This document shows positions 8,358 to 16,650 of a stretch of DNA of 64,000 nucleotides, in pieces. The position numbers and the translations under genes were made by a program. This stretch comes from an uncultured Ramlibacter sp. (GTDB lineage: Bacteria; Pseudomonadota; Gammaproteobacteria; Burkholderiales; Burkholderiaceae_C), in assembly GCF_936925435.1 (NCBI RefSeq), contig NZ_CAKZHQ010000024.1, positions 124,001-188,000 of the forward strand, in the 5' to 3' direction. Under the pieces are notes generated by a model, which saw only the letters and a list, made by a program, of their open reading frames with translations, had not been told where the DNA came from and ran no database searches. Position 1 is the first letter of the stretch. Each line of letters starts with the position of its first letter.

Positions 8358-11300
8358 ATGACCACAAGCTTCGACCCCGCATCCCCGTCCTTCACCGCCG
8401 CCCGCATTTCCGCCCTGTACGTGGCCCTTCTGGGCCGGGCCGCCGACAAGCAGGGCCTGGCTTTCTGGAGCGAAAAGCTCAACGCCGGAATGGGGCTGGA
8501 CGGCCTGGTCAACGCCATGCTGGCCAGCACCGAAGCGCAGGCGCGCTTTGGCGGCGCGCAGGGCCAGGACCTGATCGCCGCGATCTACCGCGGGGCATTC
8601 AACCGCGAGCCCGAGGCGGCCGGCCTGCAATACTGGTCGGCGCTGCTGGCGGGCAAGGGCGGCGACGCCGGCGCTTTCGTCAACGCCATGCTGGCGCCCT
8701 TGATGGCCAACACGCCGGGCAACACCGACCAGCAGGCTTTCGCCAACCGCGTCGAGGCGGCGCTGTACTTCACGCAAACCACCACGCAGCCGGTGACGGC
8801 GCAATCGGCGCGCAGCGCCATCCAGAACGTCACCGCCGACCCCGCCACCCTGGCCTCGTCCATGAAGGCCACCGACCAGGGTCCGGCAGCGGCAGGCGGC
8901 GGCGGTGGCGGCAGCCCCGTCGAAACGCATGGCACGGCGCCGCTGGACTTTCTGCCCAATGCGGGCAGCACCGGCGGTTCGTCCGATGCCTCCACCGCCT
9001 TGGCGCTGGGCGGCAACACCATGCTGGTGGCTGACGACGAAGCCAGCGTGCTGCGCGTGTACTCGCGCGACGGCGGAGCGGCGATCAAGGAAATCTCGTA
9101 CGCTGCCTACCTGGGGACCGGTGGCGAAACCGACCTGGAAGCGTCGGCACGCATCGGCGACACCCTGTACTTCGTGGGCTCGCATGGCAACAACAAGAGC
9201 GGCGCCGACCAGAACAGCCGCGAAGCGATCTTCTCCGCCACCGTCTCGGGCAATGGCGCGGCCACCACGCTGGCCTTCACCGGGAAGTACCTGGCGCTGG
9301 AGACCGACCTGGTGGCCTGGGACCACGGCAACACGCACGCCAAGGGCGTGGACTATTTCGGCTTCCAGGCCAGCGCCGCAGCGGGTGCGCCGGAGCGCGA
9401 CGCCGGACTCAGTATCGAAGGGATGACGTTTGCACCCGGCAACAGCGCCCTGTGGCTGGCGTTGCGCGCACCGGCCACCGGCGGCGCGGCGCTGCACAAG
9501 GCGCTGATCGTGCCGGTGAGCAACATCGATGCCGTGCTTGCCGGCACCGCCGCACCGGTTTTCGGTACGGCCATCGAGCTGGACCTGGGCGGCCGTGGCA
9601 TCCGCAGCATCGACAAGAATGGGGCGGGCCAGTACCTGATCGTGGCCGGCCCGACCGGCGCTGCCAGTGCCGACGTCGCCAACGACTTCCGTCTCTACAC
9701 CTGGGACGGCAGTAGCGATGCCCAGGGCCAGGCCCTGCACCTGGTGCAGCGCAGCGCCAACCTGGACGCGCTGCTGGCCGGCACCGGCGGCTCTTTCGAG
9801 ACCATCGTCGAGGTGCCCGACAACCTGGGCGACGGCAGCTGGGTGCAGTTGCTGCAGGACAACGGCGACACCGTCTGGTCCAACCAGACGCAGGTGTCCA
9901 AGGACCTGGCGCCGGGCCTGCAGCATTTCAACGGCAACTGGGTGCAGCTCGGTGGCACGGCCGCCGCCGACACCGCTGCGCCGCTGCTGGTGCGCAGCAC
10001 GCCGGCCGACAACGCCACCGGCGTCGCCGCCGCCGGGACCGTGGTGCTCACTTTCAATGAAGCCGTGCATGCGGGCAGCGGCAACTGGCTGCTCAAGTCC
10101 GGCGTGACCACGTTGGCCACGCTGGCGGCCAACGATGCGCGCCTGTCCTGGGACTACAACACCGTCAGCTTCAATGGCTCGGCCCTGCTGGCCGCCGGCC
10201 AGTCGTACACGCTGGAAATCGCCTCCGGCGCTGTGGTCGACGCGGCAGGCAATGCCTTCGCCGGCCTGGCCGGCGCAGCCGCCATCGACTTTGGCACCGC
10301 GTCGGGCGCCACCGCGCTCGCGGCGGGCGACATCGCCTTCGCCGGCTACAACACCGACGCCGGCACGGACGCCTTCAGCTTCGTCCTGCTCAAGAGCGTG
10401 ACGGCCGGCACGGCCGTGCGCTTCACCGACAAGGAGTGGACCGGCAGCGCCTTCAACAGCGGAGAGGGCGACCTGTTGTGGACGGCCGCCAGCACGCTGT
10501 CCGCCGGCACGCTGGTGACGATCCAGCCCGACCTGGGCAAGCCGCTGGCCAGCACCGGCACGCTCACTGGCAGCGGCGGCGGCCTGGGCAAGACCGGCGA
10601 GCAGATGTTCGCCATCACCGGCACCGTCGCCGCGCCCGGCAGCTTCCTGGCCGCCCTGGGCATGGGCGCGCCCAACGGCGGCCTGGCGGCCAGCGGCGCC
10701 GACCTGGACAAGACCTCCTTCGTGCCAGCCGGCCTGACGCTGGGCGGCAACGCGGTGAATCTGCCTTTCGTCAATGCGAAGTACACGGGCACGCTGACCG
10801 GCACAGCCGATGAACTGCGCGCCGCGCTCAACACTGCGTCCAATTGGACCGACCTGGGCGCCGCCACGCCGGCGACCGTGACCGGCAACCAGCTGCAACT
10901 GGGCTACGCCAGCCTGACCGTGCAGCCGGCCACCACCGTGCTGACCGCCGGCGACCTGGTCTTCCTGGGCATCAATACGGACAGCACCGACGCCTTTGCC
11001 TTCATGGTCACCAAGGCCCTGACGGCCGGCACGCAGATTGGCTTCACCGACCGCGACCACGTGACGGCAACGGGCATCCCCGCCAGCGGCGAATCGGCCT
11101 ACATCTGGACCGCCGACCAGGCTTATGCCGCCGGTACTGTCATCACCATCCAGCCCGACGTGGCGGGCACCTCCAACCCCATCGCATCGCATGGCAGCAC
11201 GCTGGGCAAGGGCGGCGGGCTGAGCGCTTCGGGCGAGACCCTTTTGGCCTTCCAGGGCAGCATTGCCGGCCTGGCAACCGGCGCTGCCGGCGCGGTCACT

Positions 11301-11531
11301 GTCGTCAGCTTCCTGGGCGGCATCAACGCCGGCGGCGCGGCGGCCGGCGATGCGCCCGCCGGCATCACGCTGCAGACGTTCGCCCTGGACGACGCGGTTT
11401 ACACCGGCAGCCGCAGCGCTGCGGACATCGCAGCGTTCAGGGCCTTGGCACTGGATGCGGCGAATTGGTCGTCCAGCGACACGGTGCCGGTGACGCTGAC
11501 CGGCACGCCGGCGGTCAACTTCTTTGCCTGA
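8358..11531 (+). CDS. DUF4214 protein with beta-propeller-like, Ig-like and duplicated C-terminal domains; probably secreted
   Basis: 1,057 residues with no N-terminal signal peptide. DUF4214 covers about residues 10-140 (LYVALLGRAADKQGLAFW and its second copy IYRGAFNREPEAAGLQYW). A Gly-rich hinge at about 177-183 leads to a DUF3616/propeller-like part (about 200-530) and an SbsA-type Ig-like domain (about 536-645, PADNATGV...VVLTFNEAV). Two tandem domains of about 200 residues follow, opening AGDIAFAGYNTDAGTDAFSF and AGDLVFLGINTDSTDAFAF. DUF4214 is frequent in type I secreted surface and RTX proteins, so export by a C-terminal signal is likely. No RTX nonapeptides and no HlyB/HlyD genes are visible. 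Possibly an adhesin or extracellular enzyme. Confidence 0.75.
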   Translation: MTTSFDPASPSFTAARISALYVALLGRAADKQGLAFWSEKLNAGMGLDGLVNAMLASTEAQARFGGAQGQDLIAAIYRGAFNREPEAAGLQYWSALLAGKGGDAGAFVNAMLAPLMANTPGNTDQQAFANRVEAALYFTQTTTQPVTAQSARSAIQNVTADPATLASSMKATDQGPAAAGGGGGGSPVETHGTAPLDFLPNAGSTGGSSDASTALALGGNTMLVADDEASVLRVYSRDGGAAIKEISYAAYLGTGGETDLEASARIGDTLYFVGSHGNNKSGADQNSREAIFSATVSGNGAATTLAFTGKYLALETDLVAWDHGNTHAKGVDYFGFQASAAAGAPERDAGLSIEGMTFAPGNSALWLALRAPATGGAALHKALIVPVSNIDAVLAGTAAPVFGTAIELDLGGRGIRSIDKNGAGQYLIVAGPTGAASADVANDFRLYTWDGSSDAQGQALHLVQRSANLDALLAGTGGSFETIVEVPDNLGDGSWVQLLQDNGDTVWSNQTQVSKDLAPGLQHFNGNWVQLGGTAAADTAAPLLVRSTPADNATGVAAAGTVVLTFNEAVHAGSGNWLLKSGVTTLATLAANDARLSWDYNTVSFNGSALLAAGQSYTLEIASGAVVDAAGNAFAGLAGAAAIDFGTASGATALAAGDIAFAGYNTDAGTDAFSFVLLKSVTAGTAVRFTDKEWTGSAFNSGEGDLLWTAASTLSAGTLVTIQPDLGKPLASTGTLTGSGGGLGKTGEQMFAITGTVAAPGSFLAALGMGAPNGGLAASGADLDKTSFVPAGLTLGGNAVNLPFVNAKYTGTLTGTADELRAALNTASNWTDLGAATPATVTGNQLQLGYASLTVQPATTVLTAGDLVFLGINTDSTDAFAFMVTKALTAGTQIGFTDRDHVTATGIPASGESAYIWTADQAYAAGTVITIQPDVAGTSNPIASHGSTLGKGGGLSASGETLLAFQGSIAGLATGAAGAVTVVSFLGGINAGGAAAGDAPAGITLQTFALDDAVYTGSRSAADIAAFRALALDAANWSSSDTVPVTLTGTPAVNFFA

Positions 11532-11584
11532 GCCCCTGGTTTAGGGGAGATCGGCCCCTGGCCCCCGGCCGCAGGACGAAGCGC

Positions 11585-11601
11585 GCTCTTTTTTCGATAG
11601 C
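11585..11601. repeat. 17-nt dispersed repeat, intergenic copy
   Basis: GCTCTTTTTTCGATAGC, in the 144-bp gap between the DUF4214 gene and the kinase gene. The reverse orientation (GCTATCGAAAAAAGAGC) fits the family. The run of T after GCGCGC may also help termination of the upstream gene. Confidence 0.5.
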
Positions 11602-11675
11602 AAACGCCGTCCCGTGGCGGCGGGCTTGGCGCGCGGTTCGGCGGGTGGACGGGCAGCCCGCTACAGTGCCATCCC

Positions 11676-13739
11676 ATGCGCACAACCCCCAGCGCCCCTG
11701 GCACCCCGGCCCAGCGGCGCCTTTCTTCCACACCCTTGCGCTGGTCCCTGTGGACCTTGCTGCTGGCGCTGGTCGCCTCACTGCTGGTCACCCTGGTCTG
11801 GCTGGCCGGCCGCTACGAGGCCAGCCAGGTGCAAAGCAAGCTCGAGCGCGACACCGGCGACGCCCTGGGCGACATCCGCTCGGCCCTGACGCGCAACGTC
11901 CAGACTCTGCAGGCCCTGCAGGCGGGCACGCCCACGCCGGCCAGCTGGTCGGCCGAGGCGCAGCGTCTGCTGCGCGAACACCGCGAGTGGATCCGGCTGG
12001 AATGGCGCGACCCGCAGCTGGCGACGCTGGCCGCTGCCGACACGCCGTTTCGCACGCCGGTGTTCGCCCGCCTGGGCCGCACCAATGCGCAGGCCGACGT
12101 GGCTCTGGCCTGCGCCAACGCGCGGCGCATCAGCGGCTCGGGCTATTCGGCCAGCTACTTCCTGCCGCAAAGCGACGGCCTGGGCCTGGAGGTGATGGAG
12201 CTGTGCCTGCCGCTGGTGACGGCCGGTCAGCTGCAGGGCTACGCCGTCGCCACCTATTCGCTGGCCGAGATCCTGGCGGACCTGGTGGGCCCGCAGCTCA
12301 CGCGCAGCCAGGAGGTCTCGCTCACCGAGGCCGACGGCACGCGGCTGGCCATGCATGGCGCGGCGCGGCGCGGCAGCCGCATCTTCACCTCGCAGCAGCT
12401 GCTGGACCTGCCTGGCAACACCATGGTGCTGCGCATGGACAGCTGGCGTGCCGCGCCCGACCTGTTTCCCAACGTGCTGACGGCCCTGGTCACGCTGATG
12501 TCGATCGCGCTGGTGTCGGTGCTGGCCATGCTGGGCAAGGACATGCGGCTGCGCCAGCGGGTCGAGCACGACCTGGCCGAGGCCCTGGCCTTTCGCAAGG
12601 CGATGGAGGATTCGCTGGTGACCGGCCTGCGCGCGCGCGACCTGGAGGGCCGCATCACCTACGTCAATCCGGCCTTTTGCGAGATGGTGGGCTTCACGCC
12701 CGAAGAGCTGATGGGCCATGCCACGCCCGCGCCCTATTGGCCGCCCGAACTGGCCGGCGAGTACCAGAAGCGCCAGGCCGTGCGCCTGGCCGGCGAGCAT
12801 GCGCCGCCGCGCGAGGGCTTCGAATCGATCTTCATGCGCAAGGACGGCTCGCGCTTCCCGGTGCTGATCATCGAGGCGCCGCTGATCAACGCGCAGGGCA
12901 TGCAGACCGGCTGGATGAGCGCCTTCCTCGACATGAGCGAGCAGCGCCGCGTGGAGGAGATCTCGCGCGCCAGCCAGGAGCGGCTGCAGGCCACGGCGCG
13001 CCTGGCCACGGTGGGCGAGATGGCCTCGCTCTTGAGCCATGAGCTGAACCAGCCGCTGGCTGCGATCTCCAGCTATGCCACCGGCTCCATCAACTTGCTG
13101 CGCGCCGACGCGGCGGCCGACTCGGGCATCGGCCTGGCCATGCAGCGCATCGTCGAACAGGCCGAGCGCGCCGGCAAGGTGATCAAGAGCGTGCACGACT
13201 TCGTGCGTCGCCGCGACCAGGAGCGCGAGCCTGTCACCCCGCAGGCGCTGATCGACGCCATCATGCCGCTGGTGGGCCTGCAGGCGCGCAAGCTTGGCGT
13301 GGGGGTCAACACCCGCGTGCAAGACGGCCTGCCGCCGGTGCTGTGCGACCGCACCATGGTCGAACAGGTGTTGCTCAATCTCGCGCGCAACGCCATGCAG
13401 GCCATGGACCAGGCCCATGTGCGCACGCCCTCGCTGGTGATCCAGGTGCGGCGCGCGCCGGGGCCGGGCAGCGGCGGCAAGGACTGGCTGGAGTTCTCGG
13501 TGGCTGACCGCGGGCCCGGTATTGCGCCGGAGGTGCAGCAGCAGCTGTTCACGCCTTTTTTCACCACCAAGGCCGAGGGCATGGGCCTGGGCCTGTCGCT
13601 GTGCCGCACGGTGGTGGAGCAGCATGGAGGGTTTCTCGGCTTCGAGCCCAACACGCCGCAGGGTACGATTTTCAGATTCACGCTGCCGGTCCATGCCGCC
13701 AGCACCCCGTCCAGCGCCCTTTCCTCCCCCACCGCCTGA
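11676..13739 (+). CDS. PAS-domain sensor histidine kinase
   Basis: 687 residues. TM1 at about 22-45, a periplasmic sensor region at about 46-262, TM2 at about 265-287, PAS domain at about 308-425 (ITYVNPAFCEMVGFTPEELMG), then the HisKA domain with phospho-acceptor His455 (LLSHELNQPLAAISSY) and a HATPase_c domain with N-box LNLARNAMQAM, ADRGPGIA and the G2 box GMGLGLSL. The H-box is of the FixL/DctB type. Its stop overlaps the response regulator start by one base, so it is the cognate pair. The stimulus is unknown; the gene upstream encodes the DUF4214 protein. Confidence 0.92.
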   Translation: MRTTPSAPGTPAQRRLSSTPLRWSLWTLLLALVASLLVTLVWLAGRYEASQVQSKLERDTGDALGDIRSALTRNVQTLQALQAGTPTPASWSAEAQRLLREHREWIRLEWRDPQLATLAAADTPFRTPVFARLGRTNAQADVALACANARRISGSGYSASYFLPQSDGLGLEVMELCLPLVTAGQLQGYAVATYSLAEILADLVGPQLTRSQEVSLTEADGTRLAMHGAARRGSRIFTSQQLLDLPGNTMVLRMDSWRAAPDLFPNVLTALVTLMSIALVSVLAMLGKDMRLRQRVEHDLAEALAFRKAMEDSLVTGLRARDLEGRITYVNPAFCEMVGFTPEELMGHATPAPYWPPELAGEYQKRQAVRLAGEHAPPREGFESIFMRKDGSRFPVLIIEAPLINAQGMQTGWMSAFLDMSEQRRVEEISRASQERLQATARLATVGEMASLLSHELNQPLAAISSYATGSINLLRADAAADSGIGLAMQRIVEQAERAGKVIKSVHDFVRRRDQEREPVTPQALIDAIMPLVGLQARKLGVGVNTRVQDGLPPVLCDRTMVEQVLLNLARNAMQAMDQAHVRTPSLVIQVRRAPGPGSGGKDWLEFSVADRGPGIAPEVQQQLFTPFFTTKAEGMGLGLSLCRTVVEQHGGFLGFEPNTPQGTIFRFTLPVHAASTPSSALSSPTA

Positions 13740-14365
13740 TGCAACCTGCCTTCAACGCCACCGTGTTCATCGTCGACGATGACGCCAGCGTGCGCGAGGC
13801 CCTGGCCTGGCTGCTGCGCTCGCGCCACCTGCCCAGCGAGAGCTTCGCCGGCGGCGACGAATTCGAGGCCATGCTCGGGCGCGGCTTCACGCCGTCCCAG
13901 CCCTGCTGCCTGCTGCTGGACGTGCGCATGCCCGGCGTCAGCGGGCTGGCGCTGTTCGACAAGCTGGCCGCGCGCGGCCTGGTCGAGGTGATGCCGGTGA
14001 TCTTTCTGACCGGCCATGCCGACGTGCCGACGGCGGTGGACCTGGTCAAGCGCGGCGCCTTCGACTTCTGCGAGAAGCCGTTTTCCGACAACGCCCTGGT
14101 CGACCGCATCGAGCAGGCGCTGGCGTGCTCGGCGCAGGTGCTGGCAGGGGTGCAGCAGCGCCAGCGCCTGCAGTCGCGCCTGGGCGAACTGACCGACCGC
14201 GAACGCGACGTGATGCAGCTGGTGGTGGGCGGCCTGCCCAACAAGCTGATCGCCGACCAGTTGGACATCAGCGTGCGCACGGTGGAGGTCCACCGGGCCC
14301 GCGTGTTCGACAAGATGGATGTCAAATCGGCCGTTGAGCTGGCCAATTTGCTACGAAATCTGTAG
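13739..14365 (+). CDS. FixJ/NarL-type response regulator
   Basis: 208 residues. Receiver domain at about 9-125 with acidic pair DDD near residue 13, phospho-acceptor Asp61 (LLLDVRMPG) and Lys in CEKPFSD. A LuxR-type helix-turn-helix at about 145-205 (LTDRERDVMQLVVGGLPNKLIADQL). It is translationally coupled to the kinase gene. The last codons and the stop TAG lie within a 17-nt dispersed repeat (14350-14366), so the end LLRNL is made by that element. Target genes are unknown; possible targets are adjacent transport or surface genes. Confidence 0.92.
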   Translation: MQPAFNATVFIVDDDASVREALAWLLRSRHLPSESFAGGDEFEAMLGRGFTPSQPCCLLLDVRMPGVSGLALFDKLAARGLVEVMPVIFLTGHADVPTAVDLVKRGAFDFCEKPFSDNALVDRIEQALACSAQVLAGVQQRQRLQSRLGELTDRERDVMQLVVGGLPNKLIADQLDISVRTVEVHRARVFDKMDVKSAVELANLLRNL

Positions 14366-14366
14366 C
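14350..14366. repeat. 17-nt dispersed repeat carrying the response regulator stop codon
   Basis: GCTACGAAATCTGTAGC. It overlaps the last codons and the TAG stop of the response regulator gene. It is followed by ACAGGTCCA, resembling the flank (TCAGGTCCA) of the copy inside fmt. Confidence 0.7.
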
Positions 14367-14396
14367 GTTACAGGTCCATTTGCCGGGGTCTGGAGG

Positions 14397-14537
14397 CTAT
14401 TTTCCCTCTGAATCGGGGCTCTCGGGCGGCGGCGCGGCGGCCAGCTCTCCCTTGTTGCGGCCCGAGAACATCGTCCACCAGACGATGAGCACGAGCAGCA
14501 CCAGCGCGAGCAAGGCTTCAAGCAGAATCAGCAGCAT
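14397..14537 (-). CDS. small single-span membrane protein, 46 residues
   Basis: Reads MLLILLEALLALVLLVLIVW then WTMFSGRNKGELAAAPPPES and an acidic end. There is one strongly hydrophobic helix (residues 2-20), a WW aromatic belt, a basic stretch and a polar Pro-rich tail, as in a small inner-membrane protein. Its ATG shares the tetranucleotide CATG with the divergent mltA start, so the two genes overlap by two bases at their 5' ends. I do not recognise a function. No strong Shine-Dalgarno is visible for either gene. A chance frame is possible, but the helix-plus-flank composition argues against it. Confidence 0.6.
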   Translation of the reverse strand: MLLILLEALLALVLLVLIVWWTMFSGRNKGELAAAPPPESPDSEGK

Positions 14538-15663
14538 GAACTATTTCCCGGTGTTGGCGGCCATTGTAGGAATGCTTGCCGGCTGCAGCAGCGTGCGGCT
14601 GGACGAAGCGCCCGCCCCCGCACCGCCGGTGGCAGCACCTGCAGCGCCATCCACCGTGCCGCTGCCATCCGCCATCACCCAGGGAAAGAGCCGCTGGCAG
14701 CCGGTCGCCTGGAGCGCCTTGCCAGGCTTCAACGACGACGCCCTGCACGAGGCCTGGAATGCCTGGCTCAAGAGCTGCGAGCGGCCCGGCCCGGCCTTTG
14801 CGGCGCTGTGCCCGCAGGTGCGCCAGCTGTCCATCGCCACAGCCGCCGAACAGCGCGCCTGGATGCTTCAGGCCTTGCAACCCTACCGCGTCGAGCCGCT
14901 GCAGGGCTCGGCCGATGGCCTGCTCACCGCCTACTACGAGCCCTTGCTCGACGCCAGCCGCCGGCAGAGCGCCAGCAACGGCGTGCCGCTGTACGGACTG
15001 CCGGCTGGCTATGGCCAGAAGAAGCCCTGGTACAGCCGCCAGGAGATCGACACCCTGCCCGAAGCGCGTGCTGCATTGCGCGGCCGTGAGATCGCCTGGA
15101 TGGCCGATCCGCTGGATGCGCTGGCGCTGCAGATCCAGGGCTCCGGGCGCATGCGCATCAGCGAAGCCGACGGCAGCGTGCGCACGGTGCGGCTGGCCTT
15201 TGCCGGCAGCAACGACCATCCCTACCGCAGCGTGGGCGGCTGGCTGCTGCAGCAGGGGGCTCTGCGCGACGCCTCCTGGCAGGGCATCAAGGCCTGGGCC
15301 CAGCAGAACCCGCAGCGCGTCAACGAGATGCTGTGGAGCAACCCGCGCACCGTGTTCTTCCGCGAAGAGCCCTTGAGCGAGCTGGATGCCGGCTTCGGCC
15401 CGCGCGGCGCGCAAGGTGTGGCGCTCACGCCGGGCCGCTCGATCGCGGTCGACAAGGACAGCATCCCTTACGGCACGCCGGTCTGGCTGGCCTCGCCGGG
15501 ACCGGTGCTGGGCCTGCAGCGGCTGGTGCTGGCACAGGACACGGGCAGCGCCATCACCGGCGCGGTGCGGGCCGATTACTTCGTCGGTTGGGGCCCGCAG
15601 GCGGGCGAGCTGGCCGGCCGCCTCAAGCAGTCCTTGCAGCTGTGGGTGCTATGGCCGCGCTGA
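14536..15663 (+). CDS. mltA: membrane-bound lytic murein transglycosylase A
   Basis: 375 residues with lipobox MLAGC (Cys17), so an outer-membrane lipoprotein facing the periplasm. The MltA domain (about 105-270, LLTAYYEPLLDASRR and IQGSGRMRISE) and the 3D domain near the C-terminus (QDTGSAITGAVRADYFVGWG, with the catalytic Asp) are both present. It cleaves the MurNAc-GlcNAc bond, making 1,6-anhydro-muropeptides. The lipobox fixes the start at 14536; no clear ribosome-binding site precedes it. Its end overlaps the next gene, a probable lysozyme-inhibitor-like lipoprotein. Confidence 0.93.
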   Translation: MNYFPVLAAIVGMLAGCSSVRLDEAPAPAPPVAAPAAPSTVPLPSAITQGKSRWQPVAWSALPGFNDDALHEAWNAWLKSCERPGPAFAALCPQVRQLSIATAAEQRAWMLQALQPYRVEPLQGSADGLLTAYYEPLLDASRRQSASNGVPLYGLPAGYGQKKPWYSRQEIDTLPEARAALRGREIAWMADPLDALALQIQGSGRMRISEADGSVRTVRLAFAGSNDHPYRSVGGWLLQQGALRDASWQGIKAWAQQNPQRVNEMLWSNPRTVFFREEPLSELDAGFGPRGAQGVALTPGRSIAVDKDSIPYGTPVWLASPGPVLGLQRLVLAQDTGSAITGAVRADYFVGWGPQAGELAGRLKQSLQLWVLWPR

Positions 15664-15980
15664 AGACCCTGGTCCCCGCCGCCGCGTTGGCCCTGCTGGT
15701 GGCGGGCTGCGCCGGCTGGCCTGCGCAGGAGACGCGGCCGCGCTACACCTGCGAGCACGGCATGGCGTTTGTCGTGCGTTTTGTCGATGACACGGCGGTG
15801 CTCGATGGCGGGCCGCAGGGCCGTGACCTGCTGCTGCGCGATGCCGGCGGCCTGACACCGCAGCAGCAGGTCTACAGCAGCCCGCGCATGCGCGCCGAGT
15901 TCGGCCTGGGTGCCAGCGGGCGCGAGGCCAGGCTGCACTACCCCTTGCTGCCGCTGACGGTGCGCTGCGTGCGCGACTGA
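15651..15980 (+). CDS. MliC-like lipoprotein (putative lysozyme inhibitor)
   Basis: 109 residues; lipobox LVAGC with Cys20. The mature part has YTCEHGMAFVVRFVDDTAVL and a C-terminal VRCVRD, the two-cysteine beta-barrel pattern of MliC/PliC-type inhibitors of c-type lysozyme, though the most conserved inhibitory loop is not clearly recognisable. It starts 13 bases inside mltA, so it is probably translationally coupled to it. Its 3' end overlaps the convergent Lrp gene by 43 bp. Possible role: shielding the cell from host lysozyme, or restraining the neighbouring transglycosylase (inference). Confidence 0.7.
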   Translation: MAALKTLVPAAALALLVAGCAGWPAQETRPRYTCEHGMAFVVRFVDDTAVLDGGPQGRDLLLRDAGGLTPQQQVYSSPRMRAEFGLGASGREARLHYPLLPLTVRCVRD

Positions 15981-16465
15981 GCAGGCGCTGGCGCACCCAG
16001 GTGCGCCAGCGGCAGAGCGCTGCTGGCCTTGACCTCGCCCAGCGAGAAGCTGGTGTGCAGGTCCTTCACATTGGGCAGGTTGATCAGCACCTTGCGGGCG
16101 AACTGCGAGAAGCTGTCGAGGTCGCGTGACACGACCTGCAGCTCGAAGGTGCCGGCGCCGCTGATGTAGTGGCAGGCCACGATCTCGGGGATCTGGCGGA
16201 TGGCCTCTTCCATCTCGCGCGTCAGTTCGCCGGTGTTGCGGTTGGCGTCCAGGCGCACGAAGGCCAGCACGCCCAGGCCGATCTTGTGGCGGTCGATCTC
16301 GGCGTGGTAGCCCTTGATGAAACCGGCCTCCTCCAGCGCCCGCACGCGGCGCCAGCAGGGCGCGGCCGACAGGCCTACGCGCTGCGCCAGCTCGGCGTTG
16401 GTCAGGCGGGCGTCGGCCTGCAGCTCGTTCAGGATCAAAAGATCAAACTTGTCGAGTGTTTCCAT
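15938..16465 (-). CDS. Lrp/AsnC family transcriptional regulator
   Basis: 175 residues: helix-turn-helix at about 6-60 (NAELAQRVGLSAAPCWRRVRALEEAGFI) and RAM/AsnC effector domain at about 70-150. The C-terminal 25 or so residues (ALPLAHLGAPAPAQS onward) extend beyond the usual end and are encoded over the convergent lipoprotein gene. It is divergent from the indolepyruvate ferredoxin oxidoreductase gene, so it is probably its amino-acid-responsive regulator. A perfect 19-bp palindrome lies 12 bases upstream of its start, suggesting autoregulation. Confidence 0.92.
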   Translation of the reverse strand: METLDKFDLLILNELQADARLTNAELAQRVGLSAAPCWRRVRALEEAGFIKGYHAEIDRHKIGLGVLAFVRLDANRNTGELTREMEEAIRQIPEIVACHYISGAGTFELQVVSRDLDSFSQFARKVLINLPNVKDLHTSFSLGEVKASSALPLAHLGAPAPAQSRTQRTVSGSKG

Positions 16466-16477
16466 GAATGCCTGTTT

Positions 16478-16496
16478 TGAGAAAGATCCTTTCTCA
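16478..16496. promoter_or_regulatory. perfect palindrome, probable Lrp-type operator
   Basis: TGAGAAAGATCCTTTCTCA: 8-bp arms around ATC. It sits 12 bases upstream of the Lrp-family start codon and about 155 bases upstream of the divergent oxidoreductase. Lrp-family sites are often 15-19-bp imperfect palindromes with A/T-rich middles; a perfect one next to the regulator gene is a strong autoregulation candidate. Confidence 0.6.
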
Positions 16497-16650
16497 TCCT
16501 AGGCGAATTCGGGCATGGAAAGCAAAGACTTATCTGCGGTACGGGCATACACTTTGCATTCCCTTAGAGGAGGCGCCCTAGCCGGGCAAGCCATCGCGCC
16601 AGGCCATCAGGCCGGCATTTCCCAGGCAGTCTTTGGAGACAAGACCACCC

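Noticed and set aside
8304..11192. Long open frame opposite the DUF4214 gene
   Set aside because: It is the antisense shadow of a GC-rich coding region, with Arg/Gly/Ala bias and no domain, and it covers the promoter of the real gene.
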